In this document: positions 1-7,604 of the stretch, one piece after another
Layout: each line of letters begins with the position of its first letter
Numbering within the stretch: position 1 is the stretch's first letter
Source: Nocardia aurea
GTDB lineage: Bacteria > Actinomycetota > Actinomycetes > Mycobacteriales > Mycobacteriaceae
Assembly (NCBI RefSeq): GCF_003123685.1
Contig: NZ_QCYJ01000127.1
Location: 62,001-126,000, forward strand
DNA length: 64,000 bases
Direction of reading: 5' to 3'
The notes under the pieces: generated by a model
Told to the model about the DNA's origin: nothing
Databases searched by the model: none
Seen by the model: the letters and a program-made list of their open reading frames with translations, nothing else
Position numbers and translations under genes: made by a program

Positions 1-117
1 GCGTCCGAACGGCCCTGGCAGCCGTTGGACCGCGAGCGCACCGTGACCACGGCGCTACGCGCCTACGCCGCGCTCGCCACCTCGGCGGACAAGGGCGCGG
101 TGCGGCGCGTTCCGTAA
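1..117 (+). CDS. C-terminal end of an unidentified protein (partial)
   Basis: The frame is open from the first base and reads 38 residues before a TAA stop at 115-117. It ends in an Ala-rich helix-like stretch and a short basic tail (AVRRVP). Codon use is strongly G/C at third positions, as in the neighbouring genes. The tail resembles the final helix of Gfo/Idh/MocA-type oxidoreductases, but 38 residues are too few to assign a family. A GC-rich hairpin follows 23 bases after the stop. Confidence 0.55.
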   Translation, partial: ASERPWQPLDRERTVTTALRAYAALATSADKGAVRRVP

Positions 118-140
118 AGCCCGCGATACCCGAAAACGAC

Positions 141-176
141 GGCGCCCCTCGATCCTTCGCGGATTCGAGGGGCGCC
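141..176. terminator. Hairpin between convergent genes
   Basis: A 12-bp stem (ggcgcccctcga pairing with tcgaggggcgcc) closes a loop that can extend with a short inner helix. Read on the minus strand it is followed by TCGTTTTCG, so it looks better as a terminator for the DoxX gene on that strand. It can also serve the truncated plus-strand gene. Confidence 0.6.
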
Positions 177-293
177 GCTGTCCGCGCGGACTCTTCCGAG
201 GTCACCGGCGATCCGGAGTTGTTCCCGCGCGATGTCGGCCTGTGGAACCAGTGGGCCCGAATCATCCCGAGGACCGGCCGCCGCGGCCCACGA

Positions 294-1277
294 TCAGTCG
301 AAGGGGCCGATACCCGTGAACGGGTTGCCGCCGTGCAGGTACCAGTAGGTGCCGACAGCGGCGACCACCGCGAGGACGAGGACCACGAACGACCCGTACC
401 GGGGGCGGATGGCCCAGCCGCGGTTGCGATCCAGCGACCAGCGTCCCGGCCCGGTCAGGAGGATGACCACGGCGGTGCCCGCGAGCACGCTCTCCAGTTC
501 GACCCCGGACGGCACGCTGCCGCGGTACTGGAAGCCGGGGATCATGCCCTGTTTCCACGCCCACGCGTCGAGGATCACCGCGAGCACCGCGCCCGCGGCG
601 AGCGGTGTCACCAGACCGAGGACCAGCAGTGCGCCACCACCGAGTTCGCCGACCGTCACCAGGACCGCGCACAGCGTCGCGTGATCCCAGCCGCCGGCGG
701 CCATCATGTCGCGGGTGCCGTCGAGGCCGGGACCGTTGAACCAGCCCGTGAGCTTCTGGAGGCCGTGATAGATGAAGGTGCCACCGACCACGAGACGCAG
801 GACGCACAGTCCGAAATCGAGCGTGCCACGGCGATTGTCGACCGGTCGACGGCGCAACGACCGACTCGGCTCGCCCGGGGTGTTCGCGGCCGGGGGGATA
901 CTCGCGTACGAATAGGCGGCCGTCGCGCCCGCCGAGCCCGCACCGGCACCGGCCGCCGTCGCGCCCGCGGTGGTCGGCGGCGCCGCCGTCGCCCCGGTGC
1001 CGGAGGTGTCGGTGGGTTGCGACACCGTCGTGTCGGTGGGTCGCGACAGCGTCGGCACGTCCGGCCCCGGATCGAGACCGAGTTCGTCGTCGGTGCGCGC
1101 CACGCTGTCCGCGGTGACCGTGGTGCTCGGCGCGGGTTCCTTGGTCATCCCGACCCTGGGCAACTGCCCGGTCGGGGAATCGTAGGGGCTGCCGACACCC
1201 TTCCCCGTGGACACCGCTTTCTGCGCACCGGCCTGCGGCTCGGTCTGCTCGAATGTGTCCTTCGGCTTATCGGCCAC
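294..1277 (-). CDS. DoxX-family membrane protein
   Basis: This is an integral membrane protein with a DoxX-type four-helix core in its C-terminal 180 residues. The core starts near TLDFGLCVLRLVVGGTFIYH; further hydrophobic segments follow around LVTVGELGGGALLVLGLVTP and SFVVLVLAVVAAVGTYWY. The N-terminal ~130 residues are hydrophilic and rich in Pro/Thr/Ala, so probably disordered and cytoplasmic. I chose the GTG at 1277 (VADKPKD) because AGAAAGG lies 7 bases upstream. An ATG 33 codons earlier would translate a 30-bp repeat and looks spurious. Order and orientation match M. tuberculosis Rv3005c (DoxX) divergent from lppZ. DoxX proteins are linked to redox and thiol homeostasis at the membrane; the role here is inferred. 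Confidence 0.85.
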   Translation of the reverse strand: MADKPKDTFEQTEPQAGAQKAVSTGKGVGSPYDSPTGQLPRVGMTKEPAPSTTVTADSVARTDDELGLDPGPDVPTLSRPTDTTVSQPTDTSGTGATAAPPTTAGATAAGAGAGSAGATAAYSYASIPPAANTPGEPSRSLRRRPVDNRRGTLDFGLCVLRLVVGGTFIYHGLQKLTGWFNGPGLDGTRDMMAAGGWDHATLCAVLVTVGELGGGALLVLGLVTPLAAGAVLAVILDAWAWKQGMIPGFQYRGSVPSGVELESVLAGTAVVILLTGPGRWSLDRNRGWAIRPRYGSFVVLVLAVVAAVGTYWYLHGGNPFTGIGPFD

Positions 1278-1320
1278 GGCCGTGCCTTTCTGTCGCTCGG
1301 TTCCACCGGGCCGGATGGGC

Positions 1321-1380
1321 GTCAATGGTTCGCTCGCTCCGCTCACAGGAGTCGATGGTTCGCTCGCTCCGCTCACTCAC
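1321..1380. repeat. 30-bp tandem repeat, two copies, upstream of the DoxX gene
   Basis: Two 30-bp units begin gtcaatgg and gtcgatgg and share a 22-bp identical core (1325-1346 and 1355-1376, ending cgctcgctccgctcac). The repeat lies between the divergent DoxX and LppZ-like genes, on the DoxX leader side. The core resembles short GC-rich intergenic repeats seen in Nocardia and Rhodococcus genomes, which I cannot verify here. Confidence 0.8.
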
Positions 1381-1516
1381 GGGGCATACCCTATGCCGCG
1401 CGGTGCGGTCCGACCGCCCGAACGCGACGGCGTGTCAACCACCCCGCGACACCGCGGGACCCACGACACCCACCCGGGAGGGGCGCGCCCGGCACTATTT
1501 CCGTAACGTCTGAGCT

Positions 1517-2617
1517 ATGAGTGTGGTTGTCGTGGGTCGCGTCGCGATGTGTCTGGCGCTCGGTGCCGTCCTGGTGGCCGGATGCGCCCGGTTCGACGAT
1601 TCGGCGTCGAGCCCGTTCACCCCGGAACCGACGTTCAATCCGGCCGATCCGAAACCCCCGTCGAACACACCGCCGTCGACGACACGGCCGAGCGGCCCGT
1701 GCATCGATCCCGACCCCGCCGTCGTCGCCACCTGCCTCGACACCACCGGCGGCATCATCGGGATCAGTGAGGGCGCGCTGGTGGCCGAACGCCGCACCGG
1801 GCGCATCCTCAAGGTGGTCGACCCGGATACGCCGCCGGTCGAGGTCGCCAAGGTCGATGTCGACGGCTCGACCGACGGCGGGCTCAGCGATATCGCGCTC
1901 TCGCCCACCTATCGCGAAGACGGACTGATGTACGCCTACATCACCACCGGCAGCGACAACCGGGTGGTCCGCATCGGCGAGGGCGGCTCGCAGAAGGACA
2001 TCCTGACCGGAATTCCCAAGGGGCAGACCGGTAATCACGGCGCGCTGGAGTGGGCGACGCCGGATCAGCTGCTCGTCCTGACCGGTGACGCGGGCAATCC
2101 GGGGCTGGCGTCGACCCCCTCTTCGCTGGCGGGCAAGGTGCTGCGCGTCGACTCGCCCGCACCCGGCGCGTCGTCCTCGATCGTGCTGTCGGGTATCGGC
2201 GTCGCCGGTGACCTGTGCCGCGACGGCAAGGACAGCGTCTGGATCACCGACCGCACGCCCGGAGAGGACCGGCTGCAACGCCTCGGCCCGGACGGCCAGG
2301 TCACCGTCGGGTGGACCTGGCCGGACCGACCGGGCGTCGCGGGCTGCGCGGCGGCGGTCGACGGCGTCGCCGTCGCGATGACCTCGGCGAAGGCGCTCGC
2401 GCTCGCCACGGTCGACGAGAACACCCACGCGATCACCACCGCGCCGAGCCTGCTGTCCCAGGACAAATACGGTCAGCTCGGCGGCGCGACCATCGGACCC
2501 GACGGCAGTTTCTGGGTCGGCACCGTGAACAAGACCGATGGACAGCCCGGTCCCAACGACGACCGCGTCGTGCGCATACCGCTGCCGCAGTCCGGCGGAG
2601 GCGGTGGACCCGACTAG
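1517..2617 (+). CDS. lppZ: LppZ-like lipoprotein, PQQ/soluble sugar dehydrogenase fold
   Basis: The predicted lipoprotein has a signal peptide of about 22 residues and a lipobox LVAGC with Cys23. A Pro/Ser/Thr-rich tether follows (residues ~25-65), then a six-bladed propeller-like domain of the glucose/sorbosone dehydrogenase family. Blade motifs include GALEWATPDQLLVLTGDAGN and IGPDGSFWVGTVNK. Size (366 aa) and position next to DoxX and gatB match M. tuberculosis lppZ (Rv3006). It should sit on the outer face of the cytoplasmic membrane. Substrate and cofactor cannot be read from the sequence. A strong bidirectional terminator follows. Confidence 0.8.
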   Translation: MSVVVVGRVAMCLALGAVLVAGCARFDDSASSPFTPEPTFNPADPKPPSNTPPSTTRPSGPCIDPDPAVVATCLDTTGGIIGISEGALVAERRTGRILKVVDPDTPPVEVAKVDVDGSTDGGLSDIALSPTYREDGLMYAYITTGSDNRVVRIGEGGSQKDILTGIPKGQTGNHGALEWATPDQLLVLTGDAGNPGLASTPSSLAGKVLRVDSPAPGASSSIVLSGIGVAGDLCRDGKDSVWITDRTPGEDRLQRLGPDGQVTVGWTWPDRPGVAGCAAAVDGVAVAMTSAKALALATVDENTHAITTAPSLLSQDKYGQLGGATIGPDGSFWVGTVNKTDGQPGPNDDRVVRIPLPQSGGGGGPD

Positions 2618-2626
2618 GTACCCGGC

Positions 2627-2669
2627 CACGAAGAAAGGCGCTCGCACCACGTGAGCGCCTTTCTTCGTG
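2627..2669. terminator. Strong bidirectional terminator between lppZ-like gene and gatB
   Basis: A perfect 17-bp stem (cacgaagaaaggcgctc with its complement) encloses a 9-base loop. The arms carry a TTTCTT run on the plus strand and the matching run on the minus strand. It lies between two converging genes and should stop transcription from both sides. Confidence 0.85.
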
Positions 2670-2720
2670 CGCGGGCCGTACGGCGAGGACCGAACTCGGT
2701 CCTCCGGGAAACGCCGCCCC

Positions 2721-4226
2721 TCACTCGCAGGCGGCGATGACCAGTTCGCGGACGCGGGCCGCGTCGGCCTGACCGCGCGTCGCCTTCATGACGTCGCCGA
2801 CGATCTTGCCCGCGGCGGCGACCTTGCCGGAGCGGATCTTGTCGGCGATATCCGGGTTGGCGGCCAGTGCCTTCTCGACCTCGGCGCGCAGCGCGCTGTC
2901 GTCACTGACCATGCCGAGGCCCTTGGCCTCCACGATCTTCGCCGGATCGCCCTCGCCCGCCAGCACGAAATCGACGACCTGCTTGGCGACCTTGTTGTTC
3001 ACCGTCTTGGCCTCGACCAGCCCGATGACCTCGGCCACCTGCGCGGGCGTGATCGGCAGATCCTCCAGCGCGACCTCGCGCTCCTTGGCCTTCTCGGTGA
3101 GGTAGGCGACCCACCAGGAACGCGCCTCGTTGGCGGGCGCACCCGCGTCGACGGTGGCGATGATCAGATCGAGCGCGCCCGCGTTCACCAGGTCGCGCAT
3201 GACCTCGTCGGACAGATCCCAATCGGACTGGATGCGGGCGCGCCGCAGCCACGGGTACTCCGGAATGGTCGCGCGTAATTCCTCGACCCGATCCGCCGCG
3301 GGCGCAACGGGTTCCAGATCCGGCTCGGGGAAGTAGCGGTAGTCCTCGGCGGTCTCCTTGATGCGACCGGGTGAGGTCGTGCCGTCGGACTCGTGGAAGT
3401 GGCGGGTCTCCTGCACGATGGTGCCGCCGCCCGCGAGCACCGCGCCCTGGCGGCGCATCTCGAAACGCACCGCGACCTCGACGCTCTTGAGCGAGTTCAC
3501 GTTCTTGGTCTCGGTCCGGGTGCCGAATTCCTTCGCGCCCACCGGCATCAGCGAGACGTTGGCGTCGCAGCGCAGCGAACCCTGCTCCATCTTCACGTCG
3601 GAGACGTCGAGCGATTTCAGTACCTCGCGCAGGGCGGTCACGTAGGCGCGGGCCACCTCGGGCGCGCGCTCACCCGCCCCGGTGATCGGCTTGGTGACGA
3701 TCTCGATCAGCGGCACACCCGCGCGGTTGTAGTCGAGCAGGGAGTGGCTCGCGCCGTGGATACGACCGGTCGCGCCGCCGACGTGCAGCGATTTACCGGT
3801 GTCCTCTTCCATGTGGGCGCGCTCGATGTCGACGCGGAAGATGCTGCCGTCGTCGAGCACCACGTCCAGGTAGCCGTTGGTCGCGATCGGCTCGTCGTAC
3901 TGGCTGATCTGGTAGTTCTTCGGCTGATCCGGGTAGAAGTAGTTCTTGCGGGCGAAACGGCCCCACGGGGTGATCGAGCAGTTCAGCGCGAGACCGATCC
4001 GGATCGCCGATTCCACGGCTTTCTCGTTCACCACCGGCAGCGAACCGGGCAGACCGAGGCAGACCGGGCACACCTGGGTATTCGGCTCGGCGCCGAATTC
4101 GGTCGGGCAACCGCAGAACATCTTCGTCGCGGTGGACAGTTCGACGTGGACTTCCATGCCGAGCACCGGCTCGTACCGGGAGATGACCTCGGCGTAATCC
4201 ATCAACTCGGCGGTAAGTGCGCTCAT
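2721..4226 (-). CDS. gatB: Aspartyl/glutamyl-tRNA(Asn/Gln) amidotransferase subunit B
   Basis: GatB is the tRNA-binding kinase-like subunit of the GatCAB complex, which converts Glu-tRNA(Gln) to Gln-tRNA(Gln) and Asp-tRNA(Asn) to Asn-tRNA(Asn). The N-terminal signature EPVLGMEVHVELSTATKMFC and the cysteines of CGCP and CPVC near residues 40-60 (zinc site) are intact. DYNRAGVPLIEIVTKP follows, and the C-terminal YqeY-like tail domain covers roughly the last 150 residues. The length of 501 aa is normal. The start at MSALTAELMDYAEV was preferred over an ATG 11 codons upstream because it fits the family N-terminus. gatA and gatC lie 37 kb away in the same orientation. Confidence 0.96.
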   Translation of the reverse strand: MSALTAELMDYAEVISRYEPVLGMEVHVELSTATKMFCGCPTEFGAEPNTQVCPVCLGLPGSLPVVNEKAVESAIRIGLALNCSITPWGRFARKNYFYPDQPKNYQISQYDEPIATNGYLDVVLDDGSIFRVDIERAHMEEDTGKSLHVGGATGRIHGASHSLLDYNRAGVPLIEIVTKPITGAGERAPEVARAYVTALREVLKSLDVSDVKMEQGSLRCDANVSLMPVGAKEFGTRTETKNVNSLKSVEVAVRFEMRRQGAVLAGGGTIVQETRHFHESDGTTSPGRIKETAEDYRYFPEPDLEPVAPAADRVEELRATIPEYPWLRRARIQSDWDLSDEVMRDLVNAGALDLIIATVDAGAPANEARSWWVAYLTEKAKEREVALEDLPITPAQVAEVIGLVEAKTVNNKVAKQVVDFVLAGEGDPAKIVEAKGLGMVSDDSALRAEVEKALAANPDIADKIRSGKVAAAGKIVGDVMKATRGQADAARVRELVIAACE

Positions 4227-4259
4227 AACCGACAGTCTATGTAAGCCCCGCCATCGCAC

Positions 4260-4285
4260 CGCGCCGACCTCCGGCCGTCGGCGCG
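4260..4285 (-). terminator. Hairpin downstream of the esterase-like lipoprotein gene
   Basis: A 9-bp stem (cgcgccgac / gtcggcgcg) with an 8-base loop begins 5 bases after the stop of the minus-strand lipoprotein gene. There is no clear T-run, as is common in GC-rich actinobacteria. Confidence 0.45.
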
Positions 4286-4290
4286 CGGCA

Positions 4291-5667
4291 CTACTTCGGC
4301 GGGAAACGCTGGGTCAGCCAGCCGGTGATGTAGGTGAGCACTTCCGGGGAGACGGTGGTTTCGATGGTGCCGTAGTCGCCGGGAGCGCCGGTCGCACTGG
4401 GCTGCATCAGATGATTGAGGCCGGGGAAGGTGTGGACGGTCGCTGCCGGGTCACCGGCGAGCAGGTCGCGCATGGGCTGCTCGTTCTGCGCGGGGATCAC
4501 CTGGAGATCCGTGCCGCCGAAGAACGCCAGGACCGGGATGCGCAGCGCGGAGAGCGCGGGGGCCGGATCGTATTGGATGAGCGCGGCGAAATACGGGGTG
4601 ACCTGTGCGCCGACCTGGTCGTCGGGGAGGCGCTTGTCCTGCGGCAACGCGTCGTTGGACCGCTTCAGGAATGCCTTGGCGCCTTCGAGGTCGCCTGCCT
4701 TCAACAAGGCGGCCAACTCGGCGCTCTCGCTCACCTGTTTGTCGACATCGGCTGCGGGAGCGCCGTTGGCCGCCATGATGACCCGGGTCTGTTCGACCAG
4801 CACCTGATCGCCCGGCACCGAGGGGCCCGCCATCAGAATCGCGAAGGCCACGCCGCTGTCGGGTCGCGTGGCGACCAGGGGTGCGAGATAGCCGCCCTCG
4901 CTGTGGCCGAACAAACCGACGCGCGCCGGATCGATATCCTTTCGGCCGCGTAGGAAGTCGACCCCGGCCGCCGCGTCGCCGGACAGGTCGGTGTAATTCG
5001 CGTCCTCGAGTTTCCCTCCGGTGCCGCCGATGCCCCTGTCGTCGGTGCGCAGCACCGCGTAGCCCGCGCGGGTCATGGCGTCGGCGATCAGCAGGAAGGG
5101 TTTGTGGCCCAGCATCTCCTCGTCACGATTGTGCGCACCGCTCCCGGTGATCATCACGACCGCGGGAAACGGCCCGCTGCCGCGCGGGGTGGTGAGTGTG
5201 CCCGCGATGGTGATATCGCCGTTGCGGTAGGTGACGTCCTCGGATTCGTACGGGAACGGCGGTTTCGGCTCCTGCGGTCGCGCCACACCCGCGACCTTCC
5301 CCCGTTCCAGCGTCAGCGGCAGACTCTGGCCGCTCTGCGTGAAATCGCCGGTGATGCGGTCGGATTCGTAACGTCCGCGGAAGACCGGATCACCGGGAAT
5401 GTCCGGGATCGCGAATTCCACACCGCCACGGTCGGATCGCACGTCCTTCAGTGCCACGGCGCGCAGGCCCTGCGAGGGGATATCGATGGTCGCGGCGCCG
5501 TCGCCGGTGAAACTCACCCCGATCTCGATCGGCTGTCCCGGCACCTGGATCGCGCCGTGCCAGTCGCCGGTCGTCGGCTCGGGCGGGTTGGAATCCGACG
5601 AGCACGCCGCCACCACCACGGCGGCGACGATGGTCAGTGTCAACGCGATCAGTCGCCGGGTACGCAT
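4291..5667 (-). CDS. Lipoprotein alpha/beta hydrolase (esterase/peptidase-like)
   Basis: The signal peptide ends at a lipobox VVAAC, so the mature protein should be anchored outside the membrane. An N-terminal beta-rich domain (about residues 30-150) precedes an alpha/beta hydrolase domain. That domain has an oxyanion-loop region VMITGSGAHNRDEE, the stretch VLRTDDRGIGGTGG, and the nucleophile elbow GHSEGG. The C-terminal FPGLNHLMQ supplies the likely catalytic His, and the Asp is probably in FFGGTDLQV. The arrangement matches secreted dienelactone-hydrolase/S9-like esterases; the substrate is unknown. The start at MRTRRLIALT gives a proper signal peptide; an in-frame ATG 28 codons upstream would not. 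It sits just downstream of the TetR gene on the same strand (14-base gap) and is probably cotranscribed with it. Confidence 0.8.
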   Translation of the reverse strand: MRTRRLIALTLTIVAAVVVAACSSDSNPPEPTTGDWHGAIQVPGQPIEIGVSFTGDGAATIDIPSQGLRAVALKDVRSDRGGVEFAIPDIPGDPVFRGRYESDRITGDFTQSGQSLPLTLERGKVAGVARPQEPKPPFPYESEDVTYRNGDITIAGTLTTPRGSGPFPAVVMITGSGAHNRDEEMLGHKPFLLIADAMTRAGYAVLRTDDRGIGGTGGKLEDANYTDLSGDAAAGVDFLRGRKDIDPARVGLFGHSEGGYLAPLVATRPDSGVAFAILMAGPSVPGDQVLVEQTRVIMAANGAPAADVDKQVSESAELAALLKAGDLEGAKAFLKRSNDALPQDKRLPDDQVGAQVTPYFAALIQYDPAPALSALRIPVLAFFGGTDLQVIPAQNEQPMRDLLAGDPAATVHTFPGLNHLMQPSATGAPGDYGTIETTVSPEVLTYITGWLTQRFPPK

Positions 5668-5681
5668 ACCAGCCACGGTAC

Positions 5682-6338
5682 CTACGCCGGGCGGAGGAAC
5701 AGGCGGATCCACGCGTCGACCAACCAGTCGCGGAAGCGCTCGACGGTCCAATCGCGTTCGCCGACGAGCAGCACCCAGTACTCGGTGGCGTTCATGCTCC
5801 AGATGACGTCGGCCACCTCGTCATCGGACAGGTCCTCGCGCAATTGCCCGGTGCCGCGCAGGTCGGCCGCGAACTCACGCATGTTGGCGGCACGCCGCTC
5901 ACCGATCTCGGACCAGATCCGGGCGCACGACGAATCCGTGCTCGCGGCCTCGCGCAGGGCGAGGAAGATCGGCGCGAGCCGTTGCTGGATGGCGACCAGC
6001 GCGTCGACGTAGATCGCGATCTTGTCCTCGGCGCCGGCCGCCTCGCGGATCGCGCGGACATACTCGCGTTCCCGAGCCGGAACGGCCTGATCCGTGCCGG
6101 AGAGGGCGGTTTCGACGAGTTCTCGGAGCAGGATCGGTTTACGACCGATGGACGCGTACACCGTGTCGACGGAAACACCCGCGTCCGCGGCGATCTCGGC
6201 CACCGTCGTCGCGGCGTATCCACGGACCACGAACAGATGTCGTGCGGCGCCGAGGATCGCGTGACGTCGCTCGGCCGCCTGTGCCGCGCGTAGCGGTGCG
6301 TTGTATCGCCGCTTGCCTGCCTTGACGTTGTCGTTCAT
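5682..6338 (-). CDS. TetR-family transcriptional regulator
   Basis: This 218-aa protein has an N-terminal TetR helix-turn-helix (about residues 20-65: AILGAARHLFVVRGYAATTV, then the recognition helix around VSVDTVYASIGRKPILLREL). An alpha-helical ligand-binding domain follows, containing TEYWVLLVGERDWTVERFRD near the C-terminus. The gene is divergent from a two-gene operon, with 64 bases between the starts. An inverted repeat there (6358-6384) is a natural operator for autoregulation and control of the divergent genes. The downstream lipoprotein hydrolase may be in the same transcript. The ligand is unknown. Confidence 0.88.
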   Translation of the reverse strand: MNDNVKAGKRRYNAPLRAAQAAERRHAILGAARHLFVVRGYAATTVAEIAADAGVSVDTVYASIGRKPILLRELVETALSGTDQAVPAREREYVRAIREAAGAEDKIAIYVDALVAIQQRLAPIFLALREAASTDSSCARIWSEIGERRAANMREFAADLRGTGQLREDLSDDEVADVIWSMNATEYWVLLVGERDWTVERFRDWLVDAWIRLFLRPA

Positions 6339-6357
6339 CGACGCCTATTCTACCGAT

Positions 6358-6384
6358 ATTCGTCCGATACTGATTCGGATGAAT
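6358..6384. promoter_or_regulatory. Candidate TetR operator in the divergent intergenic region
   Basis: Arms attcgtccga and tcggatgaat form an inverted repeat with one mismatch around a 7-base spacer. They are centred between the TetR start (6338) and the divergent start (6403). Geometry and position fit a TetR-family operator. Confidence 0.5.
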
Positions 6385-6402
6385 TCAGAAGGGATTCCGG
6401 CC

Positions 6403-6705
6403 ATGGTGTACGCCTACATTCAAGATGTCCCGATCGGCGAGGAGCTCTACACGCGGATCATCGAAGAGCTCGGTCCTGAGCCACTGGCCGGTTCGCTGTT
6501 GCACCTGTGCGTGCGCCGCGACGTCGGCGGGCTGCGCTACATCGATGTGTGGGAGTCCGAGGCACACTGCGCCCGCGCGTTCCAGGAACGGATCCACCCG
6601 GCCGTCGACGCCGCCTTCGCCGGAGCACGGCCGGGCGAACCGACGGTCGAGCATCTGGATGTCGTGCACGCGACAGGCTCGCTCCTCACCGCGCAGAGCA
6701 CATGA
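6403..6705 (+). CDS. Small conserved protein, possible ferredoxin-like (ABM/EthD-type) fold
   Basis: The 100-aa protein starts MVYAYIQDVPIGEELYTRI. It has the pattern of a small alpha/beta-barrel monooxygenase-like domain: LLHLCVRRDVGGLRYIDVWE, then AFQERIHPAVDAAF and a final strand around LDVVHATG. I chose the ATG at 6403 for its AGAAGGG ribosome site; an upstream ATG would overlap the operator. It is divergent from the TetR gene and overlaps the next gene by ATGA, so it is probably TetR-controlled. The family is a weak inference from pattern. Confidence 0.65.
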   Translation: MVYAYIQDVPIGEELYTRIIEELGPEPLAGSLLHLCVRRDVGGLRYIDVWESEAHCARAFQERIHPAVDAAFAGARPGEPTVEHLDVVHATGSLLTAQST

Positions 6706-7106
6706 GCAGCGCCGCCGCCGCATGGCGATATGCGCTCGCGTGCGCGGCCATCGGCGTGACGGCTTCGTGCGCGAACGCATCGGAGGCCTCCGATGCGGCG
6801 AGCACATCACAGGTGTCCGGCTCGACGGACCGCCCCAGCTCCGAGGTGTGCGGCGACATCGACCGAATCGAGAAGGCCGTCTCGGAATTCGGCGTCGCCG
6901 ATATCTCGATCATCGGCCAATGCACGACCGTCGCCATCGGGACCACACTGGCCGACGACGCGTCCGGCGCCGAGACAGCGCGCCGAATCTGCACCGCGGC
7001 AGCGACCGTCGCCTATGTCGGTGACATCACCGGTATCTCCGTCGCGGCGGCCGACGGGTCGGAGCTCGCGGTCGGCATCGACGGAGCGCCCTGTATCGGC
7101 GACTGA
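6702..7106 (+). CDS. Small lipoprotein or secreted protein, function unknown
   Basis: The start overlaps the stop of the upstream gene (ATGA), indicating translational coupling. The 134-residue product has an N-terminal hydrophobic segment ending in VTASC, a plausible lipobox. A Ser/Thr-rich linker leads to a ~90-residue domain with three more cysteines (EVCGDI, GQCTTV, RICTAA) and a fourth near the C-terminus (APCIGD), which would suit two disulfides. No family is recognised. Context suggests a TetR-controlled two-gene operon. Confidence 0.65.
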   Translation: MSSAAAAWRYALACAAIGVTASCANASEASDAASTSQVSGSTDRPSSEVCGDIDRIEKAVSEFGVADISIIGQCTTVAIGTTLADDASGAETARRICTAAATVAYVGDITGISVAAADGSELAVGIDGAPCIGD

Positions 7107-7110
7107 GCCG

Positions 7111-7554
7111 CTACAGGCCGCGCGCGTAGCGGATCGAGGCGGCGATCTCGTTCATATCCATATCCAGGCTCGGATCCGCGCGCATCGCTTCCTCGAATTC
7201 CCCCATCGCGTCGTCGACGGTCGATCGACGCGCCATCGCGATCAGCTGCCCGCGCACGTACTCGCCGACCGGCATGCCGGTGGCGGACGCGCGGCGCGCG
7301 AACCGGTCCAGCACATCGAACGGCATGTCGTAGGAGTGGATCACGGCGACGGCGTCGGTATCGATGACCGGACCGGGCAGGCAGCCCTGCTGTTCGACGA
7401 AATCGACGACCGCGTCATCGGGCACCCGCGTGCGCGCGCGAGAGATCAGTTCCCGCCGAACGTATTCGGCGGGGCCGAGTCCCGCGCCCCGCGCGCGACG
7501 GCGCAGCACGTCGGCCGTCGCGGTGGGCAGGTCGTCGAAATCGATGAGTGCCAT
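7111..7554 (-). CDS. Tandem ribbon-helix-helix (VapB/FitA-like) antitoxin-type protein
   Basis: The 147-aa protein appears to be an internal duplication. Residues ~10-52 (VLRRRARGAGLGPAEYVRRE, then a VDFVEQ tail) align with residues ~80-125 (VLDRFARRASATGMPVGEYV, then VDDAMGEFEE). Each copy resembles the short RHH DNA-binding module plus toxin-neutralising tail of VapB/FitA antitoxins. The C-terminus DMDMNEIAASIRYARGL is typical of the peptide that occupies a PIN-toxin active site. No PIN-domain gene is adjacent. It could be an orphan antitoxin or a solitary regulator. Confidence 0.65.
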   Translation of the reverse strand: MALIDFDDLPTATADVLRRRARGAGLGPAEYVRRELISRARTRVPDDAVVDFVEQQGCLPGPVIDTDAVAVIHSYDMPFDVLDRFARRASATGMPVGEYVRGQLIAMARRSTVDDAMGEFEEAMRADPSLDMDMNEIAASIRYARGL

Positions 7555-7604
7555 GGGGACGAGCGTAAACCCGGCCGGATCCCCCGACCAGAGCGGTCCG
7601 CGTG

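Noticed and set aside
219..1520. Long open frame on the plus strand opposite the DoxX gene
   Set aside because: The product is Arg/Gly/His-rich with no domain, as expected from the antisense of a high-GC gene. The minus strand has a proper membrane protein with a ribosome site.
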